Virus record (IMG/VR): IMGVR_UViG_3300043313_000897 | Location: 1-38,238 of that record | Length of the DNA stretch: 38,238 nucleotides | DNA from: a virus | Reading direction: 5' to 3' (one strand) | Part shown: piece by piece, positions 17,207-22,991 of the stretch | How positions within the stretch are numbered: the first letter of the stretch is position 1 | Layout of the letters: each line of letters begins with the position of its first letter | Notes under the pieces: model-generated | Database searches by the model: none | The model's input: the letters and a program-made list of their open reading frames with translations, nothing else | What the model was told of the DNA's origin: nothing | Position numbers and translations under genes: made by a program

Positions 17207-17362
17207 TTGCCGCTCCGCCCACGTGATGCCGTTCTTCTTGACCAGCTGCCAGATGGTGATGTGGTCGTCCGGGTCCAGGCCGAGCTTCGCCGCGAGCGCG
17301 TCGGCGTGCTCGATCAGGAAGTCGTGTATGTCTTCTTCTAGCAGTGTCGGTTCCGTCAGCAT
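17186..17362 (-). CDS. Small leftward gene inside the late cluster, unknown function
   Basis: A 58-aa acidic, helical protein reading MLTEPTLLEEDIHDFLIEHA at its start and ITWAERQLGIGAT at its end. It is antisense to the surrounding late genes. Evidence that it is real: a well-placed G-rich ribosome site (CGGGGGCGACCC-ATG), sensible protein composition, and an upstream block (17375-17410) that matches, in sequence and spacing, the leader in front of two leftward early genes near 20.7 and 26.1 kb. The open frame continues upstream of the ATG, but only the segment from the ATG has this context. The role is unknown; it could be an early inhibitor or regulator. Confidence 0.65.
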   Translation of the reverse strand: MLTEPTLLEEDIHDFLIEHADALAAKLGLDPDDHITIWQLVKKNGITWAERQLGIGAT

Positions 17363-17374
17363 GGGTCGCCCCCG

Positions 17375-17410
17375 AAAATTTTTCGTACTCCCTAACTTAG
17401 TGTACATAGG
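17375..17410 (-). promoter_or_regulatory. Leftward early-type promoter/leader element, copy A
   Basis: On the minus strand the block reads CTATGTACACTAA, then GTTAGGGAGTACG, then AAAAATTTTC, and then the ribosome site of the 58-aa gene. The same order and spacing (26-27 nt from TATGT to AAAATTTT) occurs at 20737-20775 and 26080-26117. The core deviates from ACATATGT by carrying CTATGT. Conservation between three unrelated genes argues for a shared promoter or 5'-leader function. I cannot assign the -35 and -10 boxes for this copy with confidence. Confidence 0.55.
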
Positions 17411-17421
17411 TCCATAAATCA

Positions 17422-17625
17422 ATGTCTGACCTCGGAAACATCCTCGCCGCCGCGCTCGACGCGCAGGCCGACCCGCGCCGCAAGCGGCCATACCAGCAGG
17501 CCGACCAGTCGGCGCCGCTGCTCGGCCGCACGCGCATGCCGCCAGATCTGGAATATGACGACATGCCGAACACCCCAGCGCGGCTACTGGCGCGCCTCGA
17601 CTGGGCGGCACGGGCACGGAGATAG
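17422..17625 (+). CDS. Small basic protein upstream of the endolysin, unknown function
   Basis: A 67-aa protein starting MSDLGNILAAALDAQADPRR, with an Arg/Pro-rich middle and an Ala/Arg-rich helical end (LLARLDWAARARR). It has no family I know. It is the first rightward gene after the small leftward gene and is followed, 3 bp after its stop, by the M15 peptidase, so it is probably co-transcribed with the lysis-type enzymes. The ribosome site is weak (AGG 11 bases before the ATG). It may be a minor virion protein. Confidence 0.6.
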   Translation: MSDLGNILAAALDAQADPRRKRPYQQADQSAPLLGRTRMPPDLEYDDMPNTPARLLARLDWAARARR

Positions 17626-17628
17626 GCG

Positions 17629-18207
17629 ATGGCAACGCTGCCATACAGACTCTACGGCGGCGCCACCCGGCCAGACGCTTTGAACTTCGCGCCGGAGTTC
17701 AGCCAGGCGCTGGCGGCGCTATACGCCAACGCCCCGCCGGAGGTGCAGCGCGAGCTGGGCCTGACCTCCGGATATCGCGATCGCGCCACCCAGGAACGGC
17801 TGTTCAACGCCAGCGACAGGACCGGCCACAGCGTCGCCAGGCCCGGCCACTCCAAGCATGAATCGGGAAGCGCCGCCGATCTGTACGGCTTCGGGCTTTC
17901 CGGTGGACCTTCGGTCAGCGACGCCACCAAGGCCTACGTCCGGGACAATGCCGAGCAGCACGGGCTTTACTTTCCGATGGACTACGAGCCGTGGCACATC
18001 CAGTACCGCGGCGGTGGCGGCGGCGGCGGCGGTTCGCTCGGCGATACGTTTGCTGCGGCGGTGGCGCCGGGAGAGGCGCTAGCCCCACCGGCGCCAGCCG
18101 AATACAATCCCTTCGGCGCGCTGGCCACCGCGCTTAACCAGGCCCCCGCTGCCGCGCCGCAGGGCAGTATGCTGCGGTGGTCGAAGGCAAGCGGTCGGAG
18201 TATGTGA
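17629..18207 (+). CDS. M15-family (VanY/L-Ala-D-Glu type) peptidoglycan peptidase
   Basis: A zinc metallopeptidase that should cut peptide stems of peptidoglycan, acting as endolysin or as a virion-associated lysin (192 aa). Family signatures are in order: LTSGYRDRATQERLF (residues ~45-59), the zinc motif H77-ESGSAA-D84, and E120-PWH123, giving ligands His77, Asp84, His123 and catalytic Glu120. An eight-glycine hinge (about 128-135) separates the catalytic domain from a ~55-residue tail containing EYNPFGALATAL. A similar SYNPFGSLGATL motif occurs in the next gene, which suggests a shared anchoring tail. No signal peptide is present. Confidence 0.9.
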   Translation: MATLPYRLYGGATRPDALNFAPEFSQALAALYANAPPEVQRELGLTSGYRDRATQERLFNASDRTGHSVARPGHSKHESGSAADLYGFGLSGGPSVSDATKAYVRDNAEQHGLYFPMDYEPWHIQYRGGGGGGGGSLGDTFAAAVAPGEALAPPAPAEYNPFGALATALNQAPAAAPQGSMLRWSKASGRSM

Positions 18208-18208
18208 A

Positions 18209-18967
18209 ATGAACCTTCTCCAGGCATTGCTGGCAAACGAAAGCGGCGGCCGCAACATTCCGAACGTCCACCAGGGTACGTCATCGGGCCAGGCGCAGGG
18301 CTACTTCCAGATCACCACCGGCACCTGGAACGATTTCGGCGGTACCAAGTATGCGCCAACCCCGCTGCAGGCGACCTACGCCCAGCAGGCTGAGATCGCA
18401 GGCAAGATCCCGCTCAAGCGGTGGGACGAAAGCACCGTTGCCAAGATGCGCGCCACCGGCAAGCCGATCGACCCCAACAAGACGCTCGCCGAGAACCTGG
18501 CGGCAAACGGTGAGGGTTTCGGATCGGACCCTGGCGGCGCGCCGCGCACCAGCGGGCCGGTCGAGGCAGCCAGCGGCGGCTTCGGCAACGAGGCGGCCAA
18601 GGATGTGCCGCAGCTGACAACGCCTCCACCGCCCGCCGTGGCCACGGCAGAGCCGACGCCGGCGGAAGTCACCGGCGACGCGCTCGGCGACATCGCCGCG
18701 GCGTCGTACAATCCGTTCGGCAGCCTCGGCGCGACGCTCGCCAGTGCGGTCGGCAAGGACAGAAACCAATTGCAATCGTCGCCGATGAGCGCGCCGCTGC
18801 AGGCGGCGCCTGTCGCCCGCAACATCGAGGTGCCGCTGCCGCCGGTCGCACCCGACGCCTCGCCGCCAATGGACCTGGCATCGCTGTTCAAGGTGGCGGC
18901 GGTCGGTAAGATCCCACAGGTCGACTCGGTCACCGGCAGGCCGGTCATGCGCAGGCAGTACGGATAG
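18209..18967 (+). CDS. Transglycosylase/lysozyme-like protein
   Basis: A 252-aa protein with a short N-terminal lysozyme-superfamily domain. ALLANESGGRN supplies the presumed catalytic Glu11, followed by the G-QAQGYFQIT-TGTW block (residues ~27-40) that forms the active-site cleft in soluble lytic transglycosylase-like domains. The catalytic part is small (~110 aa). The rest is a Pro/Ala-rich linker and a tail carrying SYNPFGSLGATL (near residue 168), shared with the preceding peptidase. It starts 1 bp after the peptidase stop. The likely job is local cell-wall opening during DNA ejection, or lysis; the tail motif favours a virion-bound role (inference). Confidence 0.8.
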   Translation: MNLLQALLANESGGRNIPNVHQGTSSGQAQGYFQITTGTWNDFGGTKYAPTPLQATYAQQAEIAGKIPLKRWDESTVAKMRATGKPIDPNKTLAENLAANGEGFGSDPGGAPRTSGPVEAASGGFGNEAAKDVPQLTTPPPPAVATAEPTPAEVTGDALGDIAAASYNPFGSLGATLASAVGKDRNQLQSSPMSAPLQAAPVARNIEVPLPPVAPDASPPMDLASLFKVAAVGKIPQVDSVTGRPVMRRQYG

Positions 18968-18977
18968 GAGAACGAAC

Positions 18978-19454
18978 ATGAGCGAGATCGACAGCGACGA
19001 GATCTACAAGGGCTGGATCATCCGCCGCAAATCCAACCACCGCAGGCAAGTCATGCAGGATGAAGCGGGCACCGGCGCGACGCTGGTTAGCTGGCCACGC
19101 GACGCCTACGCCTACATCGACAGGATGGTCGAGGGGGAGACCGAGCCGCCGCCGGTAGACATAGGTCCGCACATCGACTCGGTTACACCTGACACCGCTG
19201 TGCTTGGCGCTGGTATCATCGCGGTAGACGTGACCGGCACCAACTTTAACGAGACGTGCGTTGTCGAGTTCGACCAGATCGCCCAGCCTACGACGTTTGT
19301 GTCAGCTACCAGCCTGCAGGGCAGCTTCGACGCGAGCGCCGTTGGTCTGGTGGAGCACACGTACAATGTCACTGTCCGTGACAACGCCATCGAGGAGGAG
19401 TCGAACGACGTGCCGTTTACGCTGACTGCTGCGGCGAAGCGCAAGCGGGCTTGA
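18978..19454 (+). CDS. Ig-like (IPT/TIG) fold protein
   Basis: A 158-aa protein. Residues 1-55 form a small charged domain (YKGWIIRRKSNHRRQVMQDE). From about residue 63 an IPT/TIG-type beta-sandwich follows: PHIDSVTPDTAVLGAGIIAV, then VTGTNFNETCVVEFD and the closing VEHTYNVTVRDN strand. Such Ig-like domains decorate phage capsids and tails and can bind surface carbohydrates. It is the last rightward gene before the leftward block and overlaps the end of the facing gene by 38 bp, tail to tail. A good AGGAG site precedes the ATG. It may be a decoration or receptor-contact protein; no tail fibre is otherwise visible. Confidence 0.75.
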   Translation: MSEIDSDEIYKGWIIRRKSNHRRQVMQDEAGTGATLVSWPRDAYAYIDRMVEGETEPPPVDIGPHIDSVTPDTAVLGAGIIAVDVTGTNFNETCVVEFDQIAQPTTFVSATSLQGSFDASAVGLVEHTYNVTVRDNAIEEESNDVPFTLTAAAKRKRA

Positions 19455-19602
19455 GCGGCAGCAGGGCACGCTCCCACAGCGAGCAGACATAGTCCTCCGG
19501 GACGACGCGTCCGTGCTCCCAGCAATAGCCGTCGCGGCTGTAGAAGGCGCAGGTCAGGCAGACCGTGCGCTCGCGGGCCATCGGCAGGATCTCGGCGCTC
19601 AC
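19417..19602 (-). CDS. Small Cys-rich (probable zinc-binding) protein
   Basis: A 61-aa protein starting at GTG 19602, overlapping the upstream stop by 4 bp (GTGA). It contains CLTCAFYSRDGYCWEHGR and a further Cys in DYVCSLWE, giving a C-x2-C-x8-C...C pattern fit for one zinc ion. Related short 'C..C..y....C' proteins occur in phage accessory regions. It is the last gene of the leftward small-gene run; its final 38 bp overlap the rightward Ig-like gene. Confidence 0.65.
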   Translation of the reverse strand: MSAEILPMARERTVCLTCAFYSRDGYCWEHGRVVPEDYVCSLWERALLPLKPACASPQQSA

Positions 19603-19898
19603 AGCCCGGCTTCCTTGCGCGTCGCCCGCGCCTGATCGATCCAGTCCTGTGTGAAGTCCAGGGCTACTTCCGATTCCAGTGACGAATAGACGTCGGTGGT
19701 GACGGCGATGCCCTCGGCGTCGCCGGCTTCCGCCGTGAACACCAGCAAAATGTAGTGGCGCTGCTTGTCGTCGTGCTGGCGGCCGCCGATGTCGCGCAGC
19801 AGCTTGCGCATCAGCAGCATGATCGGCTCGCGCAGCCGGTCGCTGACGCCGATGGTGGCGAGCCGCTCGATGATCTTGGCGCGGCTGGCGCGGGTCAT
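19599..19898 (-). CDS. Small accessory protein, unknown function
   Basis: A 99-aa protein with a helical first half (SRAKIIERLATIGVSDRLRE, then LLMRKLLRDIGG) and a beta-type second half (RHYILLVFTAEAGDAEGIAV) ending in a helix (WIDQARATRKEAGL). ATG 19898 is preferred because it overlaps the upstream stop as ATGA; an in-frame GTG lies 15 bp earlier. I recognise no family. It is translationally coupled on both sides within the leftward run. Confidence 0.65.
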   Translation of the reverse strand: MTRASRAKIIERLATIGVSDRLREPIMLLMRKLLRDIGGRQHDDKQRHYILLVFTAEAGDAEGIAVTTDVYSSLESEVALDFTQDWIDQARATRKEAGL

Positions 19899-20362
19899 GT
19901 CCGTATCTCCCACAGCACACGCGGTATCCCGCCATTACCTACCGGATCACGCATCGCAACCAGCCTTTCATCCTTTGTCGATTCAGCCCACGACCCGCGC
20001 GGCGCGATCTCGCGCACCCGCCGCCACCCGGCGGCGCGCAGGCTGACGCCGCTCTCGTCGCCCTGCGTGTAGGTGATGCAGCGCAGGTAACCCATCGCCT
20101 TGCCGGCGCGCCAGGCGGCGCCGTACAGCATCGAGTTGGCGTTCTGCGTGCCGTCGGTGCAGGTCCTCGACACCTCCAGCGTCAGGCCGTCGTCAAAGCT
20201 GCGCGCCACCGGCCTGCCGCACATAACAACGCCGACCAGCGCCTCACCGTCACGAAGGCCAATGGAAAACTTGTGGCCGCGCGGCGGCTTGTTATGCCGG
20301 TGCAGTTCCGCGACGAAAGCGCAGGCGGCGCGGAAGGTTATCGGCACGACACGCAGACCCAC
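19895..20362 (-). CDS. XF1762-family GNAT-like protein
   Basis: A 155-aa protein matching the XF1762 family known from phages and plasmids. Recognisable blocks are RVVPITFRAACAFVAELHRH, then PRGHKFSIGL, GRPVARSFDDGLTLEVSRTC, TDGTQNANSMLYGAAWRAGK and the final SLRAAGWRRV. The fold is a distant GNAT acetyltransferase and the biological role is unknown. The start is GTG 20362, just after the stop of the coiled-coil gene. Preservation of the DDGLTLEVxRxCTDGT core makes the family call safe. Confidence 0.85.
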   Translation of the reverse strand: MGLRVVPITFRAACAFVAELHRHNKPPRGHKFSIGLRDGEALVGVVMCGRPVARSFDDGLTLEVSRTCTDGTQNANSMLYGAAWRAGKAMGYLRCITYTQGDESGVSLRAAGWRRVREIAPRGSWAESTKDERLVAMRDPVGNGGIPRVLWEIRT

Positions 20363-20366
20363 GCCA

Positions 20367-20723
20367 TCAGCCCATCCTCTGGCTCAACAGATCGTGCTCG
20401 CGCAGCTTGGCTTCCATGTCGTCGCGCAGGATGCGCAGCGCCGCCATGCGCTCCACTTCGAGGCGCGCTATCGCGTCGTCGGCGCGGCGGTCGAAGTCGG
20501 CCTTGGTCTCCGTCGCCAGCCGCTCGTACTCGGCGACGAGCGCCAGCCGCTCGCGGCGGACGCGGTCGCGCAGTTCGCGGTCATAGCGGGCCAGCGTCTC
20601 CCACTGCGTCGTCAACGTCGCCGTGTGGTGACGTGGCGGAAACGGCTTAACCGTCTCCTCGACGGCCTGCTCGATCGCCTGCTCGACGTCGTCTTCCATC
20701 TGCTTTTGCTGTTCATTGGTCAC
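20367..20723 (-). CDS. Charged coiled-coil protein, unknown function
   Basis: A 118-aa protein, almost wholly helical with heptad-like Leu/Ala spacing (LARYDRELRDRVRRERLALV and DDAIARLEVERMAALRILRD). GTG 20723 is chosen because GGAGAG lies 7-8 bases upstream, directly after the conserved AAAAATTTTT leader. An ATG 48 bp earlier would put the promoter element inside the gene. It is the first gene of a likely promoter-proximal subset of the leftward run. It resembles phage tape-like or structural coiled coils only in composition. Confidence 0.65.
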   Translation of the reverse strand: MTNEQQKQMEDDVEQAIEQAVEETVKPFPPRHHTATLTTQWETLARYDRELRDRVRRERLALVAEYERLATETKADFDRRADDAIARLEVERMAALRILRDDMEAKLREHDLLSQRMG

Positions 20724-20736
20724 GGTGGTTCTCTCC

Positions 20737-20775
20737 AAAAATTTTTCAGTTATTTTAAGTGTTGGGGACATATGT
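20737..20775 (-). promoter_or_regulatory. Leftward early-type promoter/leader element, copy B
   Basis: On the minus strand the order is GACATATGTCCCC, AACACTTAAAATAACTG, AAAAATTTTT and GGAGAG, leading into the coiled-coil gene. The ACATATGT core (20768-20775) lies in the larger near-palindrome GGTGACATATGTCCCC. TAAAAT (20757-20752) is a good -10 candidate and GTGACA (20778-20773) a close -35, though their spacer is only 15 bp. The element overlaps the 3' end of the 74-aa gene upstream. Confidence 0.6.
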
Positions 20776-20979
20776 CACCTGGTCCTCGACGGTCCTGGCG
20801 GCAATTCGGTTGTAGCGATGCACCGCGTCGCTGGTGGCGCCGCGCAAGTCCGCGGCGATCACCCGTATTTCCTCCAGGTCGGCGCGGATCCGTCGCAAAT
20901 TGTCGGCGATGATGGCGAGGTTGTCGGTGATCGACTGCGGTATCGTCGGCGCTGGCGCCGGTGCTGGTGCTTTGGCCAT
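20755..20979 (-). CDS. Small helical protein, unknown function
   Basis: A 74-aa protein with an Ala/Pro-repeat start (APAPAPAPT) followed by one amphipathic helix or coiled coil (NLAIIADNLRRIRADLEEIR) and a short end. It begins at ATG 20979. Its last codons run into the promoter/leader element of the next gene, so the element must serve both as coding and as regulatory sequence. The Ile/Leu heptad spacing suggests an oligomerising protein. Confidence 0.6.
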   Translation of the reverse strand: MAKAPAPAPAPTIPQSITDNLAIIADNLRRIRADLEEIRVIAADLRGATSDAVHRYNRIAARTVEDQVTYVPNT

Positions 20980-20991
20980 CGGTCCTGGTCC

Positions 20992-21273
20992 TTATCCGAG
21001 GTCTAGTTTCTTGATGCGCGGCCGCGGCAACTTACGTCCGAGCCTGGCGATCTCGTCGTTGATTTCGGCCGGCGACATTTCGGCGAGAGATCTCCGCTCG
21101 TCGAGCTTGGCGAGATCCTGGTTGCGGCCGATGGCGCCGATGACTTCCAGCATGGTCCGCGAGGCGGCGGCGCGCGCAGCTGCCGGCGCCTGCGTATCCT
21201 CGGCGACGCTGAGCAACGCGTTCATGGCGATGTCCTTGATCTCGTCAGGCGTGGCGGGTTTCTTGGCGGCCAT
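20992..21273 (-). CDS. Small helical protein, possible TerS-like or accessory protein
   Basis: A 93-aa protein: DEIKDIAMNALLSVAEDTQA, then PAAARAAASRTMLEVIGAIG, then SLAEMSPAEINDEIARLGRK, with a basic C-terminus (RPRIKKLDLG). 'APxAARxxAxxxLLxxxG' followed by 'MSxAEIxxEIxRL' is a layout I have seen in small phage proteins, some annotated near packaging genes. It is far from terL here, so a small-terminase role is only a possibility. GGGAG precedes the ATG. Confidence 0.6.
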   Translation of the reverse strand: MAAKKPATPDEIKDIAMNALLSVAEDTQAPAAARAAASRTMLEVIGAIGRNQDLAKLDERRSLAEMSPAEINDEIARLGRKLPRPRIKKLDLG

Positions 21274-21276
21274 GCG

Positions 21277-21639
21277 TCAGCTCCCTTTAGTATGGCCTTT
21301 ATAGAGAGGCTCCCATGACCACATCTCATTGAACAGGATGTCTTCCGGCTCGCTAAAACTTAGCCGTCTGTCCGGGTAGCCTTTATGCGTAATCAACCAT
21401 GCAACAGGCGCGTCCGTGTCGGGCTTGAGGGCGGCTTCGAAGTTGTCAGCAAAATACTGCGCTGCAACCAGCCATTGATCAGCATGGTTCTTCGGGTTGC
21501 GCGCAATCATGTCCCCGGCCTTTGGTGAACCGGCAAGTTTATCCGGCTGGGAAATGCTGACATTCGCCATGTCTTCACCGTCTTCATAAGGGCGAAGCTC
21601 GGCAATCTGACTGCGACGGTACGGGCGGAAATCGCTCAC
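21277..21639 (-). CDS. Conserved phage accessory protein, unknown function
   Basis: A 120-aa protein starting at GTG 21639 (4-bp GTGA overlap with the gene upstream). The first ~70 residues, FRPYRRSQIAELRPYEDGED followed by AGDMIARNPKNHADQWLVAA, match a small family repeatedly seen in phages of Proteobacteria. The second part (LKPDTDAPVAWLITHKGYPD) looks like a separate small module joined at a 'KPDT' junction. A diverged copy of the 20-bp junction repeat lies at that join (21413-21430). The protein may be a fusion of two formerly separate small genes. Confidence 0.7.
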   Translation of the reverse strand: MSDFRPYRRSQIAELRPYEDGEDMANVSISQPDKLAGSPKAGDMIARNPKNHADQWLVAAQYFADNFEAALKPDTDAPVAWLITHKGYPDRRLSFSEPEDILFNEMWSWEPLYKGHTKGS

Positions 21640-22041
21640 GGCTCCTCTCCTGTGTTGGATTTGAAGAAGGCGGTAGCTTCCTCTCCCATGAGCGACGTCC
21701 CGTCAGTGAACTCGACGTAGTCCACCAACTCTCCTGTGTCGGGCTTGAGGGCGCGGTCGATGGCGAACAGGACATCGTTGTCCTCGACCACCGCTCGCGC
21801 TTCCAGCAAAGCCGTTCGCAGCCGCGCTATTTCGGCCTTGGTGTCGATAAGCTCGGCGGCGAGAGCATCAACTGTGCTTGGAGCCTCGGAGTATCGTCTG
21901 GCGTTCGCGATCAGCGTCGCTACGTCCGTTTCCTGTGTCACGCCTTCTCTCCTGTGTCGGGCTTGACGCCTTTGAACGTGAACGGCTTGAGGATATCGGC
22001 AATCGCTTGCAGCGGGGAGGGCTTCTCTCCTGTGTCGGGCT
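21413..22041. repeat. Dispersed 17-20-bp junction repeat CTCTCCTGTGTCGGGCTTGA (five copies)
   Basis: Two perfect copies lie at 21729-21748 and 21947-21966, a 17-bp match at 22025-22041, a 3-mismatch copy at 21645-21664 and a diverged copy at 21413-21430. On the coding (minus) strand it encodes KPDTGE, and its reverse complement provides AGGAGAG. At 21947 and 21645 that AGGAGAG serves as the ribosome site of the next gene. The other copies are inside genes at domain joins. Confidence 0.75.
21636..21941 (-). CDS. Helical accessory protein with KPDTGE junction, unknown function
   Basis: A 101-aa protein from GTG 21941 (GTGA overlap with the upstream stop, AGGAGAG site). The first ~60 residues are helical (AAELIDTKAEIARLRTALLE) and include the KAEIARL unit that is repeated in the next gene upstream. 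ALKPDTGE then leads into a short domain (LVDYVEFTDGTSLMGEE). The KPDTGE codons coincide with a perfect copy of the 20-bp junction repeat (21729-21748), as if two genes had fused. The function is unknown. Confidence 0.65.
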   Translation of the reverse strand: MTQETDVATLIANARRYSEAPSTVDALAAELIDTKAEIARLRTALLEARAVVEDNDVLFAIDRALKPDTGELVDYVEFTDGTSLMGEEATAFFKSNTGEEP

Positions 22042-22648
22042 GGCCCTGACTGACTTGTGCTACTCGCTCGACTACACCGCCTAGCGAACGCAGCCATGCT
22101 GTTTCGGACCGGATAAGTTCCTTGAACCGTTGGTTCTCTGCCGTCAGCCGCGCTACTTCGGCCTCTGCCTTTTCGGCTCGGAGGATTTCCCAATCGATGT
22201 CATGGGTCAGTTCGTTGCGCTGTTGGGCAATCGTGTCCCTTGCCTCTGTCAGCCGCGCGATCTCGGCCTTGGCTTCGTCACGCTCTTTCCACGCCGCATT
22301 GCACTTGGCTTCCCAAGCTTCAGCGTTTTGGAAGAATGTGTCCTTGGCCTCGCGAAGCCGTTCCAGTTGGCCGAGCCTCGCGTGTCTTTCCTCTGCTGCT
22401 ATATCAAGGCGGTGCTTGAGTTCCGCGATCTCAGCCTTGGCTGCGACCGCTTCGCTGCCGTAGTATTTTGCCTTGCTCTGCCATACGTCGCGCTCATGGG
22501 TCAGCCGCGCGATCTCGGCCTTGGCGTCCTCTGCTGCTATATCAAGGCGGTGATTGAGGTCCGCGATCTCGGCCTCGAGGCCACGCACATAGGCGACCTC
22601 ATGGTAGTAAAGTTCCTTCGGTACGACGACCGCTTCGATGTCGCTCAC
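21938..22648 (-). CDS. Long coiled-coil protein with internal repeats
   Basis: A 236-aa, nearly all-helical protein. It holds duplicated units (LNHRLDIAAED and LKHRLDIAAEE; four copies of KAEIA-R/E-L), and the DNA repeat CTCTGCTGCTATATCAAGGC occurs at 22391-22410 and again at 22529-22548. It ends with QPDTGEKPSPLQ and GVKPDTGEKA, each made by a copy of the junction repeat. Translation starts at GTG 22648 with AGGAG 7 bases upstream. It is the first gene of the leftward small-gene run and lies divergent to the repressor-like gene. The role is unknown; bundle-forming structural proteins look similar. Confidence 0.65.
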   Translation of the reverse strand: MSDIEAVVVPKELYYHEVAYVRGLEAEIADLNHRLDIAAEDAKAEIARLTHERDVWQSKAKYYGSEAVAAKAEIAELKHRLDIAAEERHARLGQLERLREAKDTFFQNAEAWEAKCNAAWKERDEAKAEIARLTEARDTIAQQRNELTHDIDWEILRAEKAEAEVARLTAENQRFKELIRSETAWLRSLGGVVERVAQVSQGQPDTGEKPSPLQAIADILKPFTFKGVKPDTGEKA

Positions 22649-22661
22649 GGCTGCTCTCCTG

Positions 22662-22690
22662 TTGACGTGTGCATATGTACATCTTATCTC
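22662..22690 (+). promoter_or_regulatory. Promoter of the repressor-like gene with an embedded dyad operator
   Basis: TTGACG (22662-22667) and TATCTC (22685-22690) are separated by exactly 17 bp. The spacer holds TGTGCATATGTACA, a 14-bp dyad with one mismatched pair, whose CATATG core recurs in front of other phage transcripts. A protein bound there would block the polymerase, which fits autorepression by the HTH protein encoded 32 bp downstream (inference). Confidence 0.6.
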
Positions 22691-22721
22691 AGGGTGTGTT
22701 TCAATTCACGGGAATAACCTG

Positions 22722-22991
22722 ATGGACCTGGATAAGTGGATGCTGTCGCGTGACCTGATCGACCAGGACGTCGCCGACGCCGTCGGCATCAGCCGCTCGT
22801 ACTTCACCCGCATCCGTAACGGCGTGGTTGATGTGAGCCTTAAGACGGCGCTCAAGATCGTCGACTTCTCTAAGGGGAGGGTCGACATTCGCTACCTCCT
22901 GCGGACGCCCGCCCGGCCCGGCTACGTGCGGCCAGATAGCGTTCGAAAGCGGCCTGCGCGGAGAGCTTCCCTAGCACGCGAGACTGCTTGA
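22722..22991 (+). CDS. XRE-family (Cro/CI-like) DNA-binding protein
   Basis: An 89-aa protein with one helix-turn-helix: MLSRDLIDQDVADAVGISRS (helices 1-2 and turn), then YFTRIRNGVVDVSLKTALKI (recognition helix and helix 4). A basic tail follows. The size is that of Cro or a short repressor; there is no peptidase or dimerisation domain. ATG 22722 has GGGA 9 bases upstream. It is the only rightward gene between two leftward blocks, and its 3' end overlaps the helicase gene by 122 bp. It probably binds the CATATG-type sites in the window (inference) and so may decide early or lysogenic expression. Confidence 0.8.
   Translation: MDLDKWMLSRDLIDQDVADAVGISRSYFTRIRNGVVDVSLKTALKIVDFSKGRVDIRYLLRTPARPGYVRPDSVRKRPARRASLARETA

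Noticed and set aside
17199-17417. Plus-strand 72-aa frame opposite the small leftward gene.
   Set aside because: Ser/Cys-rich shadow translation. The minus-strand frame has a ribosome site, a shared leader and protein-like composition.
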